From Tillus elongatus (Eukaryota > Arthropoda > Insecta > Coleoptera > Cleridae): 64,000 nucleotides of DNA. The position numbers were made by a program, and so were the translations under genes. Below are positions 13,461-24,343 of this stretch, piece after piece (the stretch's first letter is position 1; each line of letters opens with the position of its first letter). The notes under the pieces are model-generated. The model had not been told where the DNA came from. It did no database searches and worked only from the letters and a program-made list of their open reading frames with translations. Where the stretch lies: assembly GCA_964006375.1 (NCBI GenBank), contig OZ023267.1, forward strand, positions 88,488,906 through 88,552,905, written 5' to 3'.

Positions 13461-13770
13461 GCTCATCTTTGCAACTGTATTACCTCTCTTTTACATCAAG
13501 GCAACAAACTTTTATTTTCTTTGCTTAAAACTTTTGTTTGCAAACCACAACTTCTGTGAAAAGGTGAATCAGAAATATTTCACTTGTAATTGTCTACTAC
13601 TTTTTTTACAGTATTTACAGGTATGTTTTATGTATTTATAATAGTTAACCTAATTTTTCTGAGGATGAGTTTGCTTAGCACATCAGTTTCCTAAAATTTA
13701 TATTAATTTTCAGCTGTTCCACATTTGAACTTATTGTCACGAGAAAATTCTAAGGCAAGTGAAAGAGAAA

Positions 13771-13890
13771 AAAGAACCCAAAAGAAAGAGAGAAATGAAC
13801 TTGTTCAAAATATTTAAAAAAAAACACGAAAAAGAACCCAAAAGAAAGAGAGAAATGAACTTGTTCAAAATATTTAAAAAAAAACACGAA
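13771..13890 (+). repeat. 60-bp in-frame tandem duplication inside transposase exon 2
   Basis: 13,771-13,830 and 13,831-13,890 are identical. The unit is a multiple of three, so frame is kept, but each copy contains an in-frame TAA after the Gln-Asn-Ile codons, next to a long A-run. The unit encodes a very basic KRTQKKERNELVQNI segment. Confidence 0.9.
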
Positions 13891-16154
13891 ATGTTACTGG
13901 TTTTAAATTCACATCAGCACAAAACATTGATGACCTGCCTGGCACCAGTGTAGAAAGTGATTATAAGAAACTAAAACGATCCTATGATGTCCTTCTAGCT
14001 GAAAATAATCAAGCAAAAGACCAAATTCAAAAATATAAGGAAGAACTTGCAGATATTAACTTAAGGAATGCAAATCTACAAAAAGAAAATGACTATTTAC
14101 AAAAGAATGTAGGCACACAGGTTAAACAAGTTCTTTCTCATTTTTTAAGTGAAAACCAAATTGATGTCCTATTAAAGAGAAAAACAAAAGCAAGATGGAA
14201 TGAGGAAGAAATTGCCAAAGCTTTTACATTGAGATATTTTGGAAAACGGGCATACATATATGTAAGGCAAACACTGAAATATCCATTACCAGGTATTTCT
14301 ACCTTACAAAGATGGGCCAGCACTATTGACTTAAGAAATGGTTTACTAAGTGACATTTTAAGAATTATGGATATTTGTGGACAAACAAAAACAAACATGC
14401 AAAGAATGACAGTCCTCTCCTATGACGAGATTAAAATATCTTCCATGTATGAATATGATCAACAAAGAGATGACATCATTGGAGAACATAAATACATGCA
14501 AGTAGTCATGGCAAGGGGGTTAATTGATCCATGGAAACAACCAATTTATGTTGATTTCGATAAGAAAATGACAAAGGCCCTATTGGATGAAATTCTAAAT
14601 GAATTGAACAGAATCAACTATAATGTTGTTGCTTGTGTATCTGACTGTGGTGGAGGAAACATGGGTTTGTGGAAGGAATTGGACATCAGTATCCATAAAA
14701 CGTTTTATATACACCCTATGTCGGGAGAAAAAAATTATTTTTTTGCTGATGTCCCACATCTTTTAAAGTTGATAAGGAATTGGCTTGTTGACAGTGGATT
14801 TCGATTGGAAGATGGAACTATCATATCAAAAGATCCCATCGAAGCTTTAATACAATCCTCTAATTCTGAGATTAGTTCTTGTCATAAGCTTTCAATGCAA
14901 CACCTGACTTGTGAAAAAGCACAACGACAGAATGTGTCAAAGGCTGCCCAAATATTTTCAAACACCACAGCTACTGCATTAAAACGATATCTTCCTGGAG
15001 ATGATAAAAAAAAGTGCAGAAAATGTAGCAGATTTTGTGTAACTTATTGCTATTTGGTTTGATATTTTTAACTCATATGTTCCAAATGCATCTGTCCCTA
15101 CACGAAATTCATATGGATCAACTCGACTTGAAGAACAAAACAACATTCTGAATAAAATAAAAAGCACTTTTATCACAATGCGTTGCTGCAACAAAAATGT
15201 TTTGCAAATTTTTCAAAAGGGTGTATATATCTCTACCTCATCTCTGCAAAGCCTTTATCAAGACTTAACAACAAAATATGGAATTTCATATATATTGACA
15301 CATAGATTAAACCAGGACTGCTTACAAAACTTCTTTTGTCAGGTAAGTTTTAATTAAAGTAAATATTAGATTGTTATTTTATAATGGTTATTTTGTTTCA
15401 GGTACGAACCAAAGGTGGATTGCATGATCATCCTTCTCCTTTAAATGCCTTATACAGGATTAGAATGATTCTTTTGGGAAAGAATCCTGGGTTAGTCCAA
15501 AAGCATGTAAATGTAGCAGCTGTAGAGGATAATGAATTTTTATTAACTACAGTCATAAAAAAAGCTCAGATTAGTTGTACAAACATTCCTCAGCCATTTG
15601 TAGATTATGGTACAGTTGGTGATGAAATTATTAGTGAAAGTAGTGTCTCTTCTTCTGCATCCTCTGCTGCAGCAACCAATAATATGGCAGAAAAAGATGG
15701 TTTAGTTTACATTGCCGGATACTTAGCCAGAAAATATAGAGATAGGTATCCCACACTTGGCATGTATACCTATGAAACAGACCAAGCAAGAACACTGCAC
15801 TCATACAGTATGCCTTCTTGGGTGCAACAACTGTCTTTTGGTGGTTTAACAGAACCATCTGATATTTGGACTGAGCAAGTTTTAAGAATGGAACATCATT
15901 TTAAAAAATATCATCAGTCAACATTTTCGGACAAAAAAAATATTGTTACAAAAACAGCTTCGTATATAACAAGAAAAGAAAGCGATATTCCTACGGATTT
16001 GGTAACAGCTTTCACACGTCAGAGAATATTTATGCGAATTAAATATTTAAATGACATCAAAAAGGAATTATCTTTTAACAGACGGCATGATGACGAAACA
16101 GATGAGCAAAGAAAAACTGCAAAAAAAATGAAGAAACTCCAAAATAGAAATTAA

Positions 16155-17866
16155 ATATCTAGGTGAAGTTTACAACCTACCATAAGCCAGTATAAGTACA
16201 CTTTGGCAACATATAATATAAATACAATTTTAGTCGTTAAGCGTTTAGATTATACATCCTCTGATGATAATAATCTAACCATGTAAGTGTGACAATCGTC
16301 AGCTCTTTAGAGATGTGTTGTGGTGATCCCAAATTGTACTAATCAGTGCTCATTACAGGTTCCAAACTTGACTTAGTTTATTATGGCTCCAAGGTCTGCG
16401 GAACTGAATCTTTACTAAAGTGTAGATGTAAAATTGGATTAATAGGAGCAGATATCGCTTTTCTAAAATCTTGCAAACAGAAATCAGTTATTATACTAAT
16501 TTGAATAATTTGGAGATAAAATTTCCAATAACCCGAAAATTAGGTCAAAAAGTAGCATTCTGCTGAGCAATGTGGCTAGATTTAGAAATGCAATATTTAT
16601 ACTCAAAACATAGTATGTTTGAAATGCAAGCATATAATTTGTTTAATAAGTTAACCTTTAAGTTTGGTAAATTAGAATAATGTAGAATGGTCCAATTTTT
16701 AAAGGAACATGTTTGCAGTCATTGACATGAAAATAATTTTTAAAAATGAATATACAACATAATACATTAAAACAGCTTGTTAAATGTCAAGTGGAAAACG
16801 AAAAACCAAATCGTCAGAAAATTGACCTCCTAAAGATCTTTCTTCGCAGTTGTTTAATAAAAATGAGATCAATCTCGTAAACAAAGGACTTAGCTTTGAT
16901 TTGCAGTCACAAAAGAACGATCTAGTAGATCTAGTATATGTTATCCGAGGAACATTTAAAGATGAAATTTCAAAAAAAAAAAACAAAAAGAGAAAATTCT
17001 GTTAAAAACAAATTTAATCAAATGAAAATAGTTAAATGACTGTGAAAGAAAGATTGTTGTTATGTTAAAATAAATAATAGTAATATGGTTGCTATTATGG
17101 ACAAGAACGATGATAGTAGATATTGCAATAAAGTCTGGTCGCAGTATGTCCATTATGGTAGCGAATTTTCAATTTCCATATAAATGTTTTTAATGTTAAA
17201 TATGTTGTTTTTTTTAAATGAAAGACATCAGATTTAGTAGAAAGTATAACTTTTATAGCAGAAACCATGTACCATATTTCATCAAAATAACTTAATTGTT
17301 TGAGAAAGTACAAACATTTTCTGAAAATCAACTTAAAATTTTCCCCAAAAACTGAGACTGACCTCGGATATAGGTTCTAGGGGGCGTAGTTCACACAAGA
17401 AGAAACCTTAACAAAATTCAAAAGTTACAGTGTCAGTAACGAATTCTAAATAAAAGTTCCCTCCCAAAAACCTTTTCAAAACGTAAAAACAATTTAAGGA
17501 CTTGTCCGAACCTTATTTAGGCGTATGCACAACAATATACTGCCTGACTATGTTTCACCTCTGTGAGTGTTTAAATTTATGCAATAGGCAATTTGCTTAA
17601 CGCCTTTGCATGTTGATATAGTATACCTATGATTAAGTTACAGCAACCCTTGTATGGATTTATAAGACCATTTTAAAGCAAACCTAAATCGCCAAATTAA
17701 CAGATTTTTTTCTGATATTTAAAAAATAATAATAAAAGGCACCTTATAAGAGATCCATTTGCAATAACAAAAAAGTGTTGACACAGCAAGTGGTGATTTT
17801 AATGTAGGTACAGGTTAAAAATAATATTACAAACATTCACTGTTAGTTGTATATTATATTTAAATC

Positions 17867-17869
<3 letters not shown>
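16155..17869. other. 3' flank of P transposase A, no gene recognised
   Basis: AT-rich, with no supported ORF. It probably includes 3' non-coding DNA of the transposon. No inverted-repeat end was found here. Confidence 0.4.

Positions 17870-17947
<78 letters not shown>
17870..17947. repeat. (TA)n microsatellite
   Basis: About 39 uninterrupted TA units. Confidence 0.97.
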
Positions 17948-17950
<3 letters not shown>

Positions 17951-18221
17951 AATTTTTAGTCTTGGGTATTTCCCCATACGGACATTTTGTAGATGTATCG
18001 CAGTGATCTACAGATGCAGGGGAATTTTGTTCTATGGTCAGCGGAAATTTACGATAAGTGTTTTAAGCTTATTTTGTAATACACACTGTAAGCTTAATAT
18101 AAATAAATGTACTAAACATAAATGGGTTAATTTATTTTTCTTATCAATTAAATCCTATGCAAATATTTTTTCGTTGTAAAAATATTGAATACTATTATAT
18201 TATAAATAGTTATTACCCTAT

Positions 18222-18430
18222 CAGCGTCTCCGTGACCGGCGGGAAAGTCGATTCAGACTTTCCAATACGGACTCGGGGGACGACGATTCGAGCCTCACCG
18301 GCGGCGGATGATTTTTCAAATCACTGTCGTCGTTGAGGTCGAGCTCAAGGTGGAGGGTAGGTTAGTTTAGATGAGCAAAAAGGGTCAGCAATGGCCTAAT
18401 TGCCAGTAAGCATCTTACCTTTACCTTTTT
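18222..18430 (+). mobile_element. tRNA-derived SINE with 12-bp TSD
   Basis: The tRNA-like head has a B-box-like CGATTCGAGCC at about 18,279, then a body and a TTACCTTTACCTTTTT-type tail. Flanked by exact TTATTACCCTAT copies (18,210-18,221 and 18,431-18,442), as expected of LINE-mobilised SINEs. A second, highly similar copy lies at 31,060-31,273. Confidence 0.9.
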
Positions 18431-18442
18431 TTATTACCCTAT

Positions 18443-18984
18443 ATGTTAATAATAAAAATACAGTTATAATTGTTTTTCCTATATGGCTAAATGGGTTTAT
18501 AAATATAAAATTTTAATTTATGCTCTCCAATTATACAATAAAGACTTGTTTTTTTTCTTACTCCTTACTTCAGTGTCCTTACAAGAAAATAAAATATATT
18601 GAAAAAAACACTTTTAAAAACAAGTCTTCTTTTATAAATGCACTAAAAAGAAAATAACTTTCTTGTGATATTATAATTTTTTTTAAATTTACATAGATTA
18701 GTAAAACTAATAGTGTTGAGCCTGAAATATTGTAATTCCAAAGAAATAAATCAATGTATTTTGGTTATGGAGGTTTAATTGAAAGTCTTGATAATTAATT
18801 ATTAAATATTGGTCTTTTCACTCTTATAATTCATATTAATAATAGGTACTGGGTACCTACATTAATATATACAAAATAGTAGTAATAATTGGTACTTAAC
18901 TTATAATAAATTTATACCATATAATAACAATGTTAATGTTACCCCAGTAACTATTGAAACAACTTTTTCGTTTTTTTTGTGATA

Positions 18985-18986
<2 letters not shown>
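18443..18986. other. AT-rich spacer, nothing recognised
   Basis: No ORF, repeat or motif that I can support. Confidence 0.4.

Positions 18987-19064
<78 letters not shown>
18987..19064. repeat. (TA)n microsatellite with (GTAT)n edge
   Basis: TA tract passing into GTATGTATGTATG at its right edge. Confidence 0.95.
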
Positions 19065-19076
<12 letters not shown>

Positions 19077-19189
19077 GAGTCCAGCACAAAAAAAGTATAT
19101 GTTACGCATATAGATACAAAATACGAATTACTATGGAAGAGCAGTGTAATTCGCCATCTTGGGGGGTCTGCCATACTATATATAATTTC

Positions 19190-20610
19190 TCAGGTTCATA
19201 GTATTTCTGGTAGCACTAAAAAATAAAAAACGCCAAACGTAAACTACCCTTAAATAGAAAGATTTTTCTTTGAAACTTTGGCAGCAAGAAGAGATTATCA
19301 TTAGGTTGCAGAATTTTAAATATCAAAGAAATCCTTAAAGGTTAAAGTGTCGGTCAGCAATATTCAATTTGGTTGACAAATTTAATCGTGCTCAGTAGCA
19401 GTGATAAACTGAAATATGCAAGAGTAAACTACCCATAAAATGGGGTATTTTGCAGTCAACTTCTGGTAGCGAGTTTATTCTTCATAGTTGTGATTCTATA
19501 CTTATTTTAACATTAATCAGTTGCATAATTCTCTCTGTGTCAGCGATTAATCCAAATATGCCAATAAGTAAACTACCCCTAAATGGGGATATTTTTCAGC
19601 CAACTTCTGACAGTAAGTTAATTGTTCCTAGAAATGGTTATACGCGTATTTTGAGCTCAGTCACCTAAATAGTTTAGGCGATTGCATCAATAAACTGAAA
19701 TATGTCAAGAGTAAACTACCCCTAAATAGGGGTATTTTTCAGTCAACTTCTGGTAGCGAGCTGGTAAACACTAGTAATGATTATATGTAAATGTATAGTT
19801 TTGTCAGATTCATAGTTTTTCTGGTAGCACTAAAAAATAAAAAACGCCAAACGTAAACTACCCTTAAATAGAAAGATTTTTCTTTGAAACTTTGGTAGCA
19901 AGAAGAGATTATCATTAGATTGCAGAATTTTAAATATCAAAGAAATCCTTAAAGGTTAAAGTGTCTGTCAGCAATATTCAATTTGGTTGACAAATTTAAT
20001 CGTGCTCAGTAGCAGTGATAAACTGAAATATGCAAGAGTAAACTACCCATAAAAGGGTGTATTTTGCAGTCAACTTCTGGTAGCGAGTTTATTCTTCATA
20101 GTTATGTGATTCTATACGTATTTTAACATTAATCGGTTGCATAATTCTCTCTGTATCAGCGATTAATCCAAATATGCCAATGAGTAAACTACCCCTAAAT
20201 GGGGATATTTTTCAGCCAACTTCTGACAGTAAGTTAATTGTTCCTAGAAATGGTTATACGCGTATTTTGAGCTCAGTCACCTAAATAGTTTAGGCGATTG
20301 CATCAATAAACTGAAATATGTCAAGAGTAAACTACCCCTAAATAGGGGTATTTTTCAGTCAACTTCTGGTAGCGAGTTGGTAAACAATAGTAATGATTAT
20401 ATGTAAATGTATAGTTTTGTCAGATTCATAATTTTTCTGGTAGCACCAAAAAATGAAAAAACGCCAAGAGTAAACTACCCTTAAATAGAAAGATTTTTCT
20501 TTGAAACTTTGGCAGCATGAAGAGATTATCATTAGGTTGCAGAATTTTAAATATCAAAGAAATCCTTAAAGATTAAAGCCTCGGTCAGCAAGATTCAGTT
20601 TGGTCAGCAA
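19190..20610 (+). repeat. ~615-bp tandem repeat with internal hairpin sub-repeats
   Basis: Two complete units and a partial third: the CGCCAA(A/G)(C/A)GTAAACTACCC block recurs at 19,231, 19,845 and 20,462 (periods 614 and 617). Each unit contains about four diverged sub-repeats of ~150 bp built on GTAAACTACCCNTAAA...GGGGTATTTTTCAG(T/C)CAACTTCTG. The clearest sub-repeat has the hairpin TACCCCTA-AA-TAGGGGTA. No coding potential. It lies between P element A and the Polinton-like terminus. Confidence 0.9.
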
Positions 20611-20799
20611 ATTACACCCCCCCCCCTTTAAAAATTAAGTTTTTATCATTATGGGCTACAATAAACAGTTTATGTAAAACAATTACGTTAATATATTTAA
20701 TAAGCAATACATTTGTCTAATAAAGTAGGTAAATAAATAACAATTCGTGATTTTCTGCACCTAAACTATTTACTACAACGTGCACAGAAATACGCCTTT

Positions 20800-20880
20800 C
20801 GCAAAAGATGACGTCACGCGATTTGGGATTGGAATTACGAGGTAACCTATATGTTTTATAAATCTTGACCTGAGACGACG
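20800..20880 (-). repeat. Inverted-repeat partner of 9,450-9,545
   Basis: The reverse complement contains CAAGATTTATAAA, TATAGGTTACCTC and GACGTCATCTTTT in the order seen at 9,460-9,540. It directly abuts the terminal region of Polinton-like copy 1, so it could belong to either element. Confidence 0.5.
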
Positions 20881-20954
20881 TCATCCAAGATGACGTCTAA
20901 GATGGCGGCCGTCGAGCGCGAGAATTCAAAAATTTTTAATTTTAAACGACAGGT

Positions 20955-21108
20955 CGCACCACCTGTCTATATATTCCTATTTAGACAGGTGGCGCATGCG
21001 TAAACTGCCATCTTTACATACGTCATTTTCATAAAAATAAAAACAATAGGTCGTCATTTTTATTTTTATGAAAATGACGTATGCAAAGAAAGCGGTTTGC
21101 GCATGCGC
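20955..21108. repeat. Terminal foldbacks of Polinton-like copy 1
   Basis: First, a short hairpin CACCTGTCTA...TTAGACAGGTGG (about 20,959-20,992), also present in copy 2 near 58,978-59,014. Second, a ~50-bp-arm hairpin, 20,992-21,043 pairing with 21,057-21,108, both arms containing GCGCATGCG and the ACGTCATTTTCATAAAAAT module. The module recurs at 22,120-22,172 and 58,806-58,850. Confidence 0.75.
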
Positions 21109-21287
21109 TAACCAACTGTTAGTTTTTAAATTAGCTCCCACGAGTTTGGTACTATGTTACTTGTCGTGACGAGTAGAATGCAGTGCTGCCACCGGAGGCG
21201 GCATTGGAGGCGGCGGGGGTGACGCCCCCGATTGGAATCTAGATCGGGATCTAGATCGGGTTCCAGATCTAGGTCGAGACCTAGACT

Positions 21288-22090
21288 ATGTGTTAAACTA
21301 AAATACTAGAAAGTATTTTTATATTAAGGTCTATTAAGAACAAAACTTCATTGAATCGTGCGGCACCTTTAATTTCTAGTCCTTTATTTTCACTTTGCAT
21401 TTGACCGTTTAAACACTCCGAATTTGTCTCTGGAATAATAAATTATGTCAATAACTCGGCCGGTTTATACATATACTAATCTATACGTTTGTCTCGACTT
21501 AAAGATTTGTTTGTTTTGTTTGTATCTATGAATTTAATATAAATACTATCACGAAGAATTAGCATCAATATAAATACAGTTTGTATGTAGTATTTTAGTT
21601 GAATTATTGATCTTTTGTTGGAGTGTTAACATGTTAAGCCAAACACCCGGTATTAGTTTTCCTATTTAAAAAAGATGAGCGGAGTTGATGTTGTGTATCT
21701 AGCCATATGTTTGTCGGCGTGTTCCAATATCCACATAGTACATTCCTAGATCGAAAGCGAACGTGCAGATTCTTTAAATACCTCGGTTCCTTTTAAGCTA
21801 TTATCCGTATATTAGATAAGGGCTCATAAATATGTCGACCAGAAGATTAAAAAGCAGGTCTTCGACCTTGTACTTTCACCACACAATAAACAAACGATCG
21901 TTCCTGGACGACAATTTTACTTCCGACTAGTTCGTTTACCTTGACGCGATATAAATACATGTAGCTAGTTGTTTAAGTTAGAATTTATCTTCCTCTGAAG
22001 ATGTTGACTTTGTCAACGAAACGATCGTAAGGTCTCTGAAATAAGTGTTGTGATGATTTGGGTTTTCTCAAAGTGTACTTACGAGATTTA
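21288..22090 (+). mobile_element. ~800-bp insertion carrying a hammerhead ribozyme
   Basis: Copy 2 reads straight through at the matching place (58,866-58,890), so these ~800 bases were added to copy 1. The flanks share CGAGA(CC/TT)TAGA, a possible diverged target duplication. No ORF. The hammerhead near its 3' end suggests a non-autonomous or 5'-truncated Penelope-like or retrozyme-like element. Confidence 0.6.
21988..22040 (+). ncRNA. Hammerhead ribozyme, orphan copy
   Basis: Core CTGAAGA (21,995-22,001), a perfect 6-bp stem II GTTGAC/GTCAAC with a TTT loop (22,003-22,017), GAAA (22,018-22,021), stem III ACGATCGT with the GTA cleavage triplet ending at 22,029, and stem I CCT/AGG. All invariant core positions are present. 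No reverse transcriptase accompanies it. Confidence 0.85.
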
Positions 22091-22173
22091 GATCTAACTT
22101 GTCTGAATAAGAGGATCTGTCATTTTAATTTTTATAAAAATGACGTATGTAAAGATGGCGGTTTGCGCATGCG

Positions 22174-22596
22174 ACTTAACTACACGGTTAAGACGTTTGA
22201 ATTTTTAAAACAATTTATTTAATACTTTGAACAATCAATACTTAATTACTTAGTTACAAAAAAATGAATAATATAATATACTAAAAATAAGACGATCAAC
22301 CTACATGTGATCTAATGTCTACGCACTCGGTGTGCTAATGACTAACTCGGAACAAGAATGAACGGTTCTACCTCTGTGAGTGGCCTCTTTATAGTCTTCC
22401 CTCCAGGCGTGGCACTATTGTCTCTGGATAAACAAGGAATCTGCTGATGTAGATTCTCACAGTGATATTCCGTTCTATTTGCACTTTGAACCTGCAAAGT
22501 TCTTGGCTCCGTTAAGACGACGGCTGACTCAGCGGTTCTTACCGTGGGAAGGCGACATTGTATTATAACGGGCCATTGTTTGGGCTCCATTTATCT
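22174..22596 (-). repeat. 3' LTR
   Basis: On the minus strand it begins AGATAAATGGAGC and ends GTTAAGT. It is preceded internally by the purine tract at 22,609-22,597. Confidence 0.95.
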
Positions 22597-22821
22597 CCTC
22601 CCCTTTTTAAAGACGAAGCTATGGTTCGTTCCGGATTTTCAACGGAAATCCGGACTCGGTGGTTCCTGTTTTTTTTCCTTTATATTCTTTGTTGGTTCTT
22701 CGTTTCTTCAACCCCATTCGGACTGCTATAGTTGTGATGGTTATGTACAGCTATGTACAGTAATATTGTCCATATACTCAGGTGATGGATTGGTATTGTT
22801 ATAGGTCCTGGTATATCTTGT

Positions 22822-24343
22822 TTAATTTTTTGAAGTTGGTGTTGGATTTGATTGATGTTGTGTAGCTGTACGTTTTCTAATGATATTTCGGGTACTGGTC
22901 CTGGATTTGGTTGATCTTCTGGAATGGGGGTTTCTAGTGTAGGCAGGTTGAATAGTTGTTGTGTTTCTGCTGTTGCTGGGCCGGTCTTGTAGATTTTGTT
23001 GCCTATGGTTAATTGGCAATTTGGTTGCAGGTTTTGTACCCTTGATGATGTTGGTCCACTCCTGTTCCTTGCAAGTTATTCTGGCGTTAGTTTCTTCGGG
23101 TGCTATAACTATATACTGACTGGTTCCATATCTCGAAACTGTGGTTCTATTAATTTTGACTAATTCTTGATTACAATTGTTAATAGGTTTTTGAAATTTT
23201 ATTAGCTTTATTTCACATGGGTTTTGATCATTCATGGTTGTTGTCGTCTTTGCAAAAATATATTTGGTTCTTTAAATTTTGACATTCTTTATTACGATAG
23301 GCATATTGTTTACTGCTAAGGATAAGGTATTTGGTTCTGGGAATTATCATGGTAAAAAGGTGTGTCTTTCTAGGGACAGGTAATGTATATAATTGATAAT
23401 AATCATATTCTGATTCATCTACCAGAGGTATTTCTATTTGAAATATAATTTTGAAATTGTTTTGGGCTGCTTTTATTTTAAATACTTTTTCGTATAGATT
23501 TAGATCAGTGGTTGTTATTACTTTAGCATTAGTTGCATAATTTTGTATTTTATTGATTTCTTTTATTATAAATGTTGGTTTTAGTATGGATGTATGAAAG
23601 ATTCCTAATTTTGCAAAAGTGATGGCATTTTCTGTTGTTAATGCTATTTCTTGAATATTGTTTAATAATTGTCCTAGCTGCATGAGTAACTCTAGGATCT
23701 TGATGCGATGATAGTGAGTTAATTGTTCACTTCGCAGGCTTTCTACTGTATTACCTAATTCATTTATCCTATTTACTATCGTGCCTTGGTTATGACTCAA
23801 TCCTACTATCGTGTTATTAAATTCGGCTATTGCTTCGAGCATGATTGAATTTTGAGACCTAAAAAGTTCATGAATTTTATTTTGATGTGTCGTTAAGACT
23901 TCTAATGCTTGTTGAATGCGTTCCCCATCTTGTGAATCGAGATTCCCCGTGATTGACTTAAATATAGAACCTAGTCCGTTTATTAGGCCACGTTTTCGTC
24001 TATTAATAATATTGTTATTTGGAAAAATCCTATAAAATATATCGTCTACATTATCTATGGTGAAATTCAATGTCAATATGAAATTATGATATTCAGAATG
24101 GTAATCTTTTGTCATGAAGGTAACTGTATTTGCGTAGTGTCTTTTTATTTGGTTGTAGTCTCTATGTAATTGTGTCAAGTCATGTGTGTGTATCAGATTC
24201 CAGTTGCTAGTCTCAGTGTATGCTGTGCCTAATTTCTTTGGTAACATGCCTGGGTTGTCTGTCAAGTCTTGTATTTGGGCTGTTATTCCCGTGGAAAGGA
24301 ACCTGCAATACGTAAATTTCTTAAATGTGCGTCTATTCGTCAT
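22822..24343 (-). pseudogene. env: env-like fusion glycoprotein gene, frame broken
   Basis: The start codon overlaps the end of pol by 11 bases, as is common in errantiviruses. The first frame (24,343-23,228, 371 codons) holds a furin-type RRKR site followed by a Gly-rich hydrophobic fusion-peptide-like segment and a long helical region, the architecture of insect retroelement/baculovirus F-type envelope proteins. The gene continues in a different frame from about 23,235, and a further frame change occurs near 23,050, so a complete product is not encoded here. A cysteine-containing region follows the first break. Function in cell entry is known for relatives; here it is lost or unproven. Confidence 0.85.

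Noticed and set aside
19190..20610. CRISPR-like array
   Set aside because: Units are ~615 bp with diverged sub-repeats, not short direct repeats with unique spacers, and the genome is eukaryotic.
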